Part shown: piece after piece, positions 23,936-34,278 of the stretch | How positions within the stretch are numbered: position 1 is the first letter of the stretch | Layout: every line of letters starts with the position of its first letter | Origin: Theropithecus gelada | Lineage: Eukaryota; Chordata; Mammalia; Primates; Cercopithecidae | Reading direction: 5' to 3' | Assembly (NCBI RefSeq): GCF_003255815.1 | Contig: NC_037683.1 | Span: forward strand, 74,562,179 to 74,626,178 | Length of the DNA: 64,000 nt | Notes under the pieces: model-generated | What the model was told of the DNA's origin: nothing | The model's database searches: none | Seen by the model: only the letters and a program-made list of their open reading frames with translations | Position numbers and translations under genes: made by a program

Positions 23936-24199
23936 TAAACTAAATACAAAATACATTTTAAAACAGGCCAAAATTCTTGGAAATGAGTATCTTGGAATAT
24001 GGGATATGAAAACTTTATCTGGCAAAGCAAAAACAAAGAAAAGTAGCTGCTGATCAAATGGAAATCACAAAACATGAAATTGTGGGAAATTTAGCATTAA
24101 AATGGGTTGGATCTGTTAACACCATTTCTTTAGGAGGCTCTGACAACGTAACAGGGAGAACTGTTTCTCTCTGTGAAAGGAAATATAACATATTTCCTT

Positions 24200-24475
24200 T
24201 TTTTTCTTTTTAATTAAGACAGGGCCTTGCCCTGTTGATCAGGCTGGAGTGCAGTGGCCTGATCTCAGCTCACTGCAACCTCAACCTCCCAGGCTCAAGC
24301 AATCCTCCCACCTCAGCCTCCTGAGAAGCTGGAACCATGGCCATGTGCCACCATGCTCAGCTATTTTATTTTATTGTTTTTTAGTAGAGACAAGGTCTCA
24401 CTAGACTCAAGCAGTTCTCCCACGTTGGCCTCCCAAAGTGTAGGGATTATAGGTGTCAGCCACCATGCCCGGCCT
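24200..24475 (-). mobile_element. Alu (AluJ-like), sense to KDM4C
   Basis: T-rich start, CAGGCTGGAGTGCAGTGGCC, then a shortened left arm to CCACCATGCCCGGCC. An internal (TTTTA)n expansion lies at 24362-24380. Confidence 0.93.
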
Positions 24476-24778
24476 GTTTACTCTTACATAATAATCCTCC
24501 CAGACAAAATAATTTCTCCAATTCCTACAGAGCTTGAACTTTCAAAGCTCACTTGTCAAATTCAATCAAATGCCATCAAAGGAGCCAGGAAAATCTGTTT
24601 CTCAACTTGCTAACATGTAAACCTCATCAATGTGTGAAAATACATCATTATCTAAAACAAAATGTTTAAAACTTTTTTCACACTAACCAAATGGAAGCAA
24701 ATAATTTCATAACCAATTTTTTTTTAACATTTTAAAAGATTTTGTCAAAGAAAAGATAAGTAACCACATTTGCTTAGT

Positions 24779-24831
24779 GCTACATGTAAGAAGCTTTACT
24801 TTTGCACTTATTATTTAATTAAATGTAATTA
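24779..24831 (+). repeat. Intronic duplication, copy 1 block a
   Basis: 53 bp (GCTACATGTAAGAAGCTTTA ...) matching 26590-26642 with one mismatch, 1.81 kb apart. Confidence 0.95.
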
Positions 24832-25109
24832 ACAGAAACCTAGAGTACCTAGGTTTAGATCGGTTTAGGTTTAATCCAACATGAACTAATCTAGCCGGAA
24901 ACAAAAGGGATGTAATCAGGTAGAATACGTAATATGTTCTAATTCTGAACCACATATTTTTCAAGTCCCTAAATTTTGTTTGTCTGAATTTTTTACTTTT
25001 AAGAAATGAAAATATGCTTGTACTTCTTGTCAAGAGGTAAGTTAAACCACACAGCAGTGCCATGTTAATAAAAAAAAATCTAGAGTTTGAAAAAAAATTT
25101 ACACTTATT

Positions 25110-25418
25110 TTTGTTTTTTGGTTTTTTCTTGAGACGGAGTTTTGCTCTTGTTGCCTACGTTGGAGTGCAACGGCATGATCTCGGCTCACTGCAACCTCCG
25201 CCTCCTGGGTTCAAGTGATTCTCCTGCCTCAGCCTCCCAAGTATCTGGGATTATAAGCGTGCCGCCACCATGCCTGGCTAATTTTTATATATTTTTTTAG
25301 TAGAGACGGGGTTTCACCATGTTGGTGAGGCTGGTCTTGAACTCCTGACCTCAGGTGATCTGCCTGCCTCGGCCTCCCCAAGTGCTGGTATTATAGGCGT
25401 GAGCCACTGTGCCCAGCC
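25110..25418 (-). mobile_element. Alu (AluS-like), sense to KDM4C
   Basis: Full dimer with perfect 9-bp target duplications ACACTTATT at 25101-25109 and 25419-25427. Confidence 0.96.
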
Positions 25419-25436
25419 ACACTTATTGTTTAATTC

Positions 25437-25624
25437 ACAGAATGTCCAACTGATATATCATTGCACTTTGCATTAAACAAACACTCTCTTAAGCTTGGGT
25501 GGATGATATCATTAACTGGCCACATCTGTGCCAATGCATTGGTCTAGGTTTGCTGAGACGCCCAGGTGGGTATGTCTCTCAGGCAAAAGTTACCAATTCT
25601 GGTTGATGAACATCCATCACTGTC
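25437..25624 (+). repeat. Intronic duplication, copy 1 block b
   Basis: ACAGAATGTCCAACTGATAT, CTTAAGCTTGGGTGGATGAT and ATTAACTGGCCACATCTGTG recur at 27745-27966 with point changes and small indels. Confidence 0.9.
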
Positions 25625-26104
25625 TTAATAAAGATCAAACACATAATTGAATGTATTATTATCCACGTACTGTTAGCATTTTGAATAAGCTAAACAATAC
25701 AGTGGAATTAGGTGCCAGTCACATGAGAACTCTTGCTGCCACTTCCAGGAGGGCTGACAATGGGAAGGGTTTTCTTCCTGGCCTTGTTTGAGCAGAATAA
25801 TTTCTTTAACATTTAACTAGGCCATAGTGTCATCTGATTTACACAATTTGATAGCATAGCTAGAACCACCTGTGCCTACTTTCATTTGTTTTAGACCACT
25901 TAAAACATCTAAAAGACAAAAAGCAATTACAAACCTAGAAGGGAGTATGCTGTGCTAGGACTAGGGTAACCAACTGTCCTAGTTCACCTGGGACTCAGGG
26001 GTCCCTTGGGATATAGTTATTTTCAGTACTAAAATCAGGGATGGTTCCAGGCAAGCAGGGATGGTTGTCCACCCTAGTTAGGGCAGAGCTGAGAGAGAAT
26101 TTTG

Positions 26105-26290
26105 GCCCTTTACCAGCTGTGTGCTCTTGGACAAATTATTAAAAAAATTATTCTTAAATCATTAAAATTTGGTTCACAGCCTTTCTTCCCTCATTTGTAA
26201 GACAGGAGTCAATAACATCTATTTTGTAGGACTACTCTGAGGGTCAAAAAATGCATATGCCTAGTATATTAAGCACTGTGCAGCAGGTAT
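26105..26290 (-). mobile_element. MIR-type SINE relic
   Basis: Antisense MIR order: CCAGCTGTGTGCTCTTGGAC, TTCCCTCATTTGTAAGACAG, ACTACTCTGAGGGTC, AGCACTGTGCAGCAGGT. Confidence 0.8.
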
Positions 26291-26589
26291 TTATCTGTCA
26301 TATCTATTTTTAAAACTGTCTTTATTTGATGGTGAAGTTTAATAATTAGACACAAAACACAAAATGATCTCAAAAGGCCACTTGGCTTAATGAGGAATTT
26401 TAAACTACTTGTGCTTGAGAGACAATTTTAATATTAGTCTTAACTTTTTCATTGAGTCTATAAATATGCTTATAGCTTTATGTTGATAGACCATCATAAA
26501 TTCAACTGAAGTTAACACACTGATTACTAATTAGCTTGAATTTCAACATATTCTCATTATGTGATACTTTTCATGTAGCAAATGGCTTT

Positions 26590-26642
26590 GCTACATGTAA
26601 GAAGCTTTACTTTTGCACTTATTATTTAATTAAATATAATTA
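26590..26642 (+). repeat. Intronic duplication, copy 2 block a
   Basis: Partner of 24779-24831 (52 of 53 bp identical). Confidence 0.95.
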
Positions 26643-27262
26643 TTTTATTGTGCATTATGTAGTAATGCTTCTTTTTCTGGATCCTCCAGTTATTAGCCTG
26701 TCTTGCGATTTTTGCCTAATTCTGGTCATTCTAATGCAAAGACGCTCCAGTACCTTTACTATTATAAATAACTTGAATTTGTGTCTTGAGACCATATGCA
26801 AATACCATATGCAAAGGGAAAAATTGCCTTTACACAGACACACAGACACAGACACACACACACACAAAATGTATGTGCATACATCCTCCCCTATCCATTC
26901 CCCTTGGGTTTTTCTAGACCATGAAAAACACTCTCTCCTAAGTTTTTCAGACTTCTTTGAACACCTTTAATTGCACTGTGCTCCAGTTCCTGTTGCACTG
27001 TGCTCCAGTTCCTGACGCAGTGTCTTATAATGCACTCTTCCATTTAGGCTCTTGCTCCTTATCAGTCTTTGAACAATTTCTCTGTTGAAACTGACAGTCT
27101 TATCATTCTCAAGCTGTTTTTCAACAGGCCTGAACCTTCTTGCTTTTTCTCCTTTTACTTCAGTCCTCCTGTTTTCACTCTACAGTTTAGCCTGAGAATC
27201 TTGATTTCTGACACCATGTTACTGAAAAGTCTACAATGTATTGGCTCTAAATGTCCCCTTTT
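26643..27262. other. Intron sequence with a CA tract and a 22-bp tandem duplication
   Basis: Holds a degenerate (CA)n run at 26836-26869 and a perfect 22-bp tandem repeat at 26971-27014 (TTGCACTGTGCTCCAGTTCC + TG, twice). No coding exon; no KDM4C residue pattern. Confidence 0.7.
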
Positions 27263-27275
27263 AAAACCTTTCTGA

Positions 27276-27569
27276 GGCCGGGCGCGGTGGCTCAAGCCTG
27301 TAATCCCAGCACTTTGGGAGGCCGAGACGGGCGGATCACGAGGTCAGGAGATCGAGACCATCCTGGCTAACACAGTGAAACCCCGTCTCTACTAAAAAAT
27401 ACAAAAAACTAGCTGGGCGAGGTGGCGGGCGCCTGTAGTCCCAGCTACTCGGGAGGCTGAGGCAGGAGAATGGCATAAACCCGGGAGGCGGAGCTTGCAG
27501 TGAGCTGAGATCCGGCCACTGTACTCCAGCCTGGGCGACAGAGCGAGACTCCGTCTCAAAAAAAAAAAA

Positions 27570-27598
<29 letters not shown>
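27276..27598 (+). mobile_element. Young AluY of Old World monkey type
   Basis: Near-intact dimer with many CpGs retained, (AAAT)n tail and a perfect 13-bp target duplication AAAACCTTTCTGA at 27263-27275 and 27599-27611. Diagnostic differences from human AluY: GGCTCAAGCCTG, GGCCGAGACGGGCGG, GGGCGAGGTGGCGGGC, GGCATAAACCCGGGAGG and GAGATCCGGCCACTG. These are characteristic of cercopithecid AluYRa-type elements (from memory). Antisense to KDM4C. Confidence 0.94.
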
Positions 27599-27600
<2 letters not shown>

Positions 27601-27744
27601 AACCTTTCTGAAGGAATATAAATGTACATGTGCTACCCATGTTGTTTCCCTTATTAAAGCTTAACTCATTCTCATTTCTGGGTGAAATAAAAGTAATTCA
27701 TTTTTAAATTGTACTCTTTAATACTATGTAGGGTTCCCTAGTGA

Positions 27745-27966
27745 ACAGAATGTCCAACTGATAGCCGTACTTTTCATTTAAAAAAGCATTCCTTTAAGCT
27801 TGGGTGGATGATAACCATCAGCTCCCTGTGACATTAACTGGCCACATCTATGTCAATGCACTGTTGTCTAGCTTTGCAGAGATAGGGGGTGGAGTGGGGA
27901 GAGTATGTCTCTCAGCAAAAGCCACCAATTCAGGGGCTGCTGGTTGAAGAGTGGCCATCACTGTCG
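27745..27966 (+). repeat. Intronic duplication, copy 2 block b
   Basis: Partner of 25437-25624. About 17 extra bases (ACCATCAGCTCCCTGTG region) and other indels relative to copy 1. Confidence 0.9.
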
Positions 27967-28305
27967 TGGCTGAAGGTGAGATGAATCGGCCAACTAGTCT
28001 CTCCCCATACAACAGAAACAGCGGGAGGCAGCCTGTCTTCTAGTCACTTATCTTTCTGGCAGAACCATATTCCTTACAATTAAATCATTCATCAAATGTT
28101 GTTAAGAGTTTCCCAGTGTCCAACTTGGTAATAAAACTCCAGGGTTTCGATCTGGGTCATTACACATTGAATCTTTGCCTCCTGCATAAAATAAGAGGTG
28201 CCCGAAATTGATGTGACTTATTGATCAGCAGCACACTTGAGATACTATCTCCTTCTGACTTATCATGTCAATCTCAGCAAGCATCACAGAGAAGGAAAAA
28301 CCCAC
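27967..28305. other. Intron segment flanking the 120-nt exon
   Basis: No repeat recognised. The exon's donor opens into this segment; an in-frame stop occurs at 28225-28227. Confidence 0.6.
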
Positions 28306-28425
28306 CTGGTACATGTGGGCAATGTTTGATCCAAAATATTTTGCTCCATAGAGTTTGCCATCGGGCCACTTGACTTGGACGACTTCTCCCTCGGCAGGTG
28401 GGCCCAGCTTCAGACAGTCTCGGCT
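28306..28425 (-). CDS. KDM4C: KDM4C exon: second Tudor segment (120 nt, 40 codons)
   Basis: Internal coding exon, phase 0 at both ends. The acceptor is TTCTGCAG followed by AGCCGAGAC (S-R-D); the donor is CAG|GTGGGT. It encodes SRDCLKLGPPAEGEVVQVKW and continues through PDGKLYGAKY to HMYQ. It supplies the core of the second, histone-binding Tudor lobe. W20 (VKWPDG) and Y26 (KLYGAKY) match the KDM4A aromatic-cage residues Trp967 and Tyr973, so methyl-lysine binding appears preserved (family knowledge, not tested here). It is separated by 35.1 kb of intron from the 171-nt exon and by 4.84 kb from the 93-nt exon. Reading through the donor stays open for 26 codons before a stop near 28225. Confidence 0.96.
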
Positions 28426-28749
28426 CTGCAGAATAAACAGAGACAGGCTTTTCAAGAGGAGTGCCTAAGTGACTGCATTTAGAACTTAGCAAATGATGAA
28501 CTCCTGGCAATTAAAAGGAGTTATTGCCTCTGTGTTTTATGGATTATGATCTCGCATGGGTGTTCAGGGGAAGAGATATGAGCCAAAGGAGTATTTAAAG
28601 ATTCAGCCTACACCATAAAGTTGCAAAGGAGCCACCATAATCCAAGCAGAAAAAAACAGCAGCATTTACATTTGCTATTTGAAAAAGAATTGTTCAGGGG
28701 GTAACTAAAATATGCATAGAAACCGCTTTAGTGGAGGAATAGACCAGCT
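28426..28749. other. Start of the 35-kb intron side flanking the 120-nt exon
   Basis: Contains the acceptor region of the 120-nt exon. Nothing else recognised. Confidence 0.6.
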
Positions 28750-28895
28750 AATGATTTATAACACCTGACATTTATATAGCATTTTGCAGTTAACAAAATG
28801 CTTCAGCATACATCTCATGTGATCTTATAATCAACCCATGACATAGAAAGAGATTATTAATTATCCCCGCTTTAGTGACAAGGAAACTGAGACTC
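28750..28895 (+). mobile_element. MIR/L2-type relic
   Basis: ATTTATATAGCATTTTGCAG, CTCATGTGATCTTATAATCA and GTGACAAGGAAACTGAGACT follow MIR order. Confidence 0.75.
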
Positions 28896-31800
28896 CTGTG
28901 AGGATCCTTTAAGTTGCCAGGATCTCTGGAGAAGTGAAGCTGAATGGGAGAATAAAAGACACCCAGCTGACAGTGGAGCAGGGGAGAAATGGCGTGCAAT
29001 TGAAGCGGGCAGCACTTGCCAATGCAGCAGGGAAGGGAAAACAGGAGCACCTGCAGCATGGCGGGTGAAGCTCGGTGGGTGTGTCCTGTTTAGCACACCC
29101 CTTCTAAAGACCCCCTGGACCTCCCTACATAAATGTGCTTCTGCCAGCATCTCCTGTTAATTGACTAGCCCACCTTTTTCTGCAGGTAATCATGGTGGCA
29201 CCCATAACCAGAATCTTTTCATTTCAGATCTTCTGTTTCACACTGCCACCTCCCAAGGCAGTAATTCAGAACAAACTCCCCGAGTGATTAATCCTGAAAG
29301 GTGCTTTTATTTTATTTTATTTTATTTATTTTATTTTATTTTTAAGGCATGGGAGGGGGACAGGGAAGATAGTAAAACATTTAACCATTTGCTCACACCT
29401 AGTTTGCAAACTTTTAAATTTGTATGTATTGAGTAGGACACTATACAATTTTAATACAAGGGAATTAAATACTTGACTATGGTAATTTTTAATTTCTTTT
29501 GCACATTTAGCAATTCATGATTTGCTAATACTGGTATTTTACTGATGAGGACAATCTGAATGACTGAAATGCACACTTGACCAATCAAGCTATAAATGCA
29601 GACTGGGCACATTCTGTGGTTTAAATGAGAGGCATACACAGGAAATATTTAGTTGTTTATGACTGGAAATCTACCATGTATTATTTCTTATTACTAACAG
29701 AAATTGTGCCTTATAAAGGAGTGGACATTTGATTGCTGGGTTAGGAGTATACATGGAAGGCCCAGCTGTTCATTTTTCTACCTGCAGGCTATGCTTCCAT
29801 TAGAGCTACAGCAAAGAAAAAATAGCTTGCTCAGAGGCTCTACAGAACTGATAATATGCATCTAACGTAGTCAAATGAAAGTAAGTCTTTTGTTGGCCTT
29901 CACAATACTTGACCTCAGGACATGTGGAATTGAAAGGGTAGGCTGTAGAGATGTATTCAATGTATGCCCGTGGGGTTACCACCTCTCTTTCCATTTCCCT
30001 TCCCAAGATTTATGTGGTACCAAGAACACTGGAAGGTATAGCTTCTGAGTACAAACTGATTACATGTGTCAGTCTCCGAGGTTAGAGAGTCGCATCAGCT
30101 CTGGATTTCTATGAGCTGAAGCCCAGGTGCTGGGGTAAGCGTGGCGGCAGGAGGTGGCATATGCTTTTCCCGCTGCTAACGCTTTCTCCCATGTGGAGGG
30201 ATCTCCACTCAGATAATACATCTGGCTCATCTTCACCCCCTGTTAACCTTTGACAAGAGGATTGGTTATGACTTACTTTTATTTTTGAATTCTGAAGGAG
30301 ACTGTATTTCCCCAACTATGTGTCATGGTACCCTGGAGTGCCACAGCAAACTCACGGGGACCCTGTAGAATACGTTCAAGGGAAGCACGGTGACACTTAT
30401 GAGGCACCCAGCTTACTAATACTGGTGAGTTATTTGGACCTAATTTACTTAACACATAGAACTGTTAGGCATTTCTTTTGACTGAGAGGCAAAGCATGCT
30501 GAGGTACTAAGGGTGCTGCAAGCCAAGAAAGTTTGGTGACCTCTAGCTCAGCACCTTCCCTTTCTCTCTGGAGCCATCATGCAGACAGAGAACCTGCACT
30601 CTGCTCTGCTCTTTCCACAGAGAGGAGCCTGCACCTTCCTGCACCGCCCATCACTAGGTAAGCCTGTCTAATTCCAGGGTCCATATTTGAAACCTGTTTG
30701 CCCACAGATATAAGCCGCACTCCTCAATATCTGCTTTATTACTCATAAAGGTAATACGTTACACCTCCAAATCCTGACTCCTCTGTCTCGCTTTTCCTCA
30801 GGCAGGGTGAGACATGCTATTTATTGGGTCCTTCTCGAATCCCCACAGAGGCAGGTCAAAGCCTCAGGAAATTCAGGAGGCTGTACCCTGCACTTTCTTA
30901 CCCACACAAACAACTTTCAAGCAGGAGAGTTATGGCCTCACTTTCTTTATCATTTAGGTCCTTAATTTTACAGATTTGCCCTTCAGCAGAACTTTATTCA
31001 CCTTTAAAATAAAATCCCTCAAAATAAATCCCAACCTGCAATTTTAGGTATCATATCACCAAGGAGAGGTAAGGGACATAGAAACGCGGACTAGACAAGC
31101 ATAAACCGCATTCGAGCAGTTTAATCTTAAAAACATAGTTTTATTAACAAACTGAATGGATGAACTTTACTAAGTGACAATTCTTTTTCAAAAAGGCTTT
31201 TGGAAACAATACCTGGGATACTTTGGTATCTTTTATTACTAATTGTAAACTAACCTTTTACTCACAGGAAATCTTAATTTAGCATTGGAAGTGCCTGACC
31301 TCAACTAACTCCTTACTGCTCAGCCTCCTCCTAATGTTGCTCGGTATCAGCCACAAAGATTAAATTCATAATCTTTCATGCCAAACTCAAGAAGACACTT
31401 CAGTTTGCTTTCTCAATCTTCTTGCTTTCAAAACTCTTTTTCTTTATTTATAGAAGAAAAATAACAAACCAACTTTGTAACAAGTTAAGTTATTCTGTGC
31501 TTCCCCCACCTTCAAAACTAGGGGGCACAATTCTCATCCATAACAGCTCCTTTCTCATCCTTCACCAGGTCATTCAGCTGGAAGGACATATATTTTGATG
31601 AGCATATAACTTTATTTAGTATGTAAAATTTATTATTTACTCCCTAGCTACTTTCCAAAAGAAGTTAAGGTAGCTTGGAGTAAAACATAAAACCGCTTAT
31701 TTCTGTAACATCTACTTTCATCATAAAGAAATAGTGTCAATTCATCAGCTGTTTCACATTTTGAGTTTGCCAGCAACTTCCTATGACTACGTGGGATATA

Positions 31801-32194
31801 AATTTAAACAAGAATGAGACTAGAAGCATGTGGGCTGATGAAAAGAAGTTGAAAGGTTTGATATTTAGGCTTCTCTGATTCTCTCCAAAGTAGAAGCTGG
31901 TGGGTGTCCCCAAAATTGTTTCCATCACTAATTCAAAACCGATTTACTGACCACCTACTGTGTGTGAGACACTAGGAGCCAATAAAGCCCAGCGGCCCAA
32001 GCCAGAGACAGACAGAGGGCATTGCACCCACACGTGAGGCCTGTCACACTAAACTCCACAGTTCTGGGGGGTGGGGGTCTCCAGGGTCCTTGTAAGGGGG
32101 GAGATCTATGAGGGCTTCAGAGTAGAACTTTGATTTTATTTACAAATTAGGTTTCTGAGTAAGATTTCATTTAGGGTAAAAAAGTTTCTTTTAA
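28896..32194. other. Intron sequence, mostly unclassified
   Basis: No exon-like frame of KDM4C and no recognised large repeat apart from a (TTTTA)n tract. The region has scattered short frames on both strands. Confidence 0.5.
29304..29344 (+). repeat. (TTTTA)n microsatellite
   Basis: CTTTTATTTTATTTTATTTT and so on, about eight units with one TTTA interruption. Confidence 0.95.
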
Positions 32195-33198
32195 AAATAA
32201 AAGGTCTGGAAGATGGCCAAATAGGAACAGCTCCGGTCTACAGCTCCCAGTGTGATTGACGCAAAAGACGAGTGATTTTTGCAACTGAGATACCTGGTTC
32301 ATCTCACTGGGACTGGTTAGACAGTGGGTGCAGCCCATGGAGGGCGAGGTGAAGCAGGGCAGGGCATCGCCTCACCCAGGAAGTGCAAGGGGTCGGAGGA
32401 TTTCCAATTCCTAGTCAAGGGAAGCCGTGACAGACTGTTCTTGGAAAAACAGGACACTCATGCCCAAATACTGCACTTTTCTCAGGGTCTTAGCAACCAG
32501 CAGACAAGGAGTTTCTCTCCCATGCCTGGTTTGGTGAGTCCCATGCCCACAGAGCCTTGCTCACTGCTAACGCAGCAGTCTGAGACCAAAGTGTGAGGTG
32601 GCAGCCTGGCTCGGGGAGAGGCGTCTGCTGTTGCTGAGGCTTGAGTAGGTAAACAAAGCAGCTGGGAAGCTTGAACTGGGCGGAGCCCACTGCAGCTCAA
32701 AAAGGTCCACTGCCTCTAGACTCCACCTCTGTGGGCAGAGCATAGCTGAACAAAAGGCAGCAGACAACTTCTGCAGACAAACTTCCCTGTCTGACAGCTC
32801 TGAAGATAGGAGTGGTTCTCCCAGCATGGCGTATGAGCTCTGAGGAAGGGCAGACTGCCTCCTCAAGTGGTCCCTGATCCCTGTGTAGCCTAACTGGGAG
32901 ACAACCCCCAGTAGGGGTAGACAGACACCTCATATAGGCGGCTCCCCATCAGGGACAAAGCTTCCAGAGGAAGGATCAAGCAGCAATATTTGCTGTTCTG
33001 CCTCTGCTGGTGATACCCAGGCAAACAGGGTCTGGAGTGGACCTACGGCAAACTCCAACAGACCTGCAGCTGAGGGAGCTGACTGTTAAAAGGAAAAGTA
33101 ACAAACAGAATGGAATAGCATCAACGTCAACAAAAAAGACATCTACACCAAAACCCCATCTGTAGGTCACCATCATCAATGACCAAAGGTAGATAAAA

Positions 33199-34215
33199 AT
33201 GGGGAGAAACCAGAGCAGAAAAGCTGAAAATTCTAAAAATCAGAGTGCCTCTTCTCCAAAGGATCACAGCTCTTCGCAAGCAATGGAACAAAGCTGGATG
33301 GAGAATGACTTTGACGAACTGACAGAAGAGGCTTCAGAAGGTGGGTAATAATGAACTTCTCCAAGGTAAAAGAGCATGTTCAAACGCATCGCAAGGAAGC
33401 TAAAAACCTTGAAGAAAGGTTAGACGAATGGCTAACTAGAATAAACAGTGTAGAGAAGAGCTTAAATGACCTGTGGAGCTGAAAACCATAGCACGAGAAC
33501 TTAGTGATGCATGCACAAGCTTCAATAGCCAATTCAATCAAGTGGAAGAAAGGGCATCAGTGATTGAAGATCAAATTAATGAAATAAAGTGAGAAGTTTA
33601 GACAAAAAAGAACAAAAAGAAACAAACAAAACCTCCAAGAAATATGGGACTATGTGAAAAGACCAAATCTATGTTTGACTGGTGTACCTGAAAGTGATGG
33701 GGAGAATGGAACCAAGTTGGGAAACACTCTTCAGGATATTATCCAGGAGAACTTCCCCAACCTAGAAAGGCAGGCCAACATTCGAATTCAGGAAAAACAG
33801 AGACCACCACAAAGATACTCCTCAAGAAGAGCAACCCCAAGACACATAATTGTCAGATTTACCAAGGTTGAAATGAAGGAAAAAGTGTTAAGGGCAGCCA
33901 GAGAGAAAGGTCGGGTTACCCACAAAGGGAAGCCCATCATACTAACTAGTGGATCTCCCAGCAGAAACCCTACAGGCCCGAAGAGAGTGGGGGCCAATAT
34001 TCAACATTCTTAAAGAAAAGAATTTTCAACCCAGAATTTCATAGCCAGCCAAACCAAGCTTCATAAGTGAAGGAGAAATAAAATCCTTTACAGACAAGCA
34101 AATGTTGAGAGATTTTGTCACCACCAGGCCTGCCTTACAAGAGCTCCTGAAGCAAGCAGTAAACATGGAAAGGAAAAACCGGCACCAGCCACTGCAAAAA
34201 CATGCCAAATTGTAA
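33199..34215 (+). pseudogene. L1 ORF1p remnant (RNA-binding chaperone), disrupted
   Basis: ATG at 33199 begins MGRNQSRKAENSKNQ. The frame is stopped at codon 50 (TAA 33346-33348) after a diverged or deleted stretch in the N-terminal region. A further in-frame-only fragment spans 33654-34013 with the RRM/C-terminal part: LCLTGVPESDGENGTK, PRHIIVRFTKVEMKEKVLRA (the RNA-binding core) and AAREKGRVTHKGKP. It then shifts frame near 33950. The original stop is recognisable at 34213-34215. The span equals a standard ORF1 (1017 nt) although indels have broken it. ORF1p normally trimerises through a coiled coil and coats L1 RNA; this copy cannot encode it. Confidence 0.92.
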
Positions 34216-34278
34216 AGACCATCGATGCTAGGAAGAAACTGCATCAATTAACAGGCAAAATAACCAGCGAACATCATA

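Noticed and set aside
26971..27014. CRISPR-like repeat pair
   Set aside because: Only two adjacent copies with no spacer. The genome is a primate one, so a CRISPR array is not expected.
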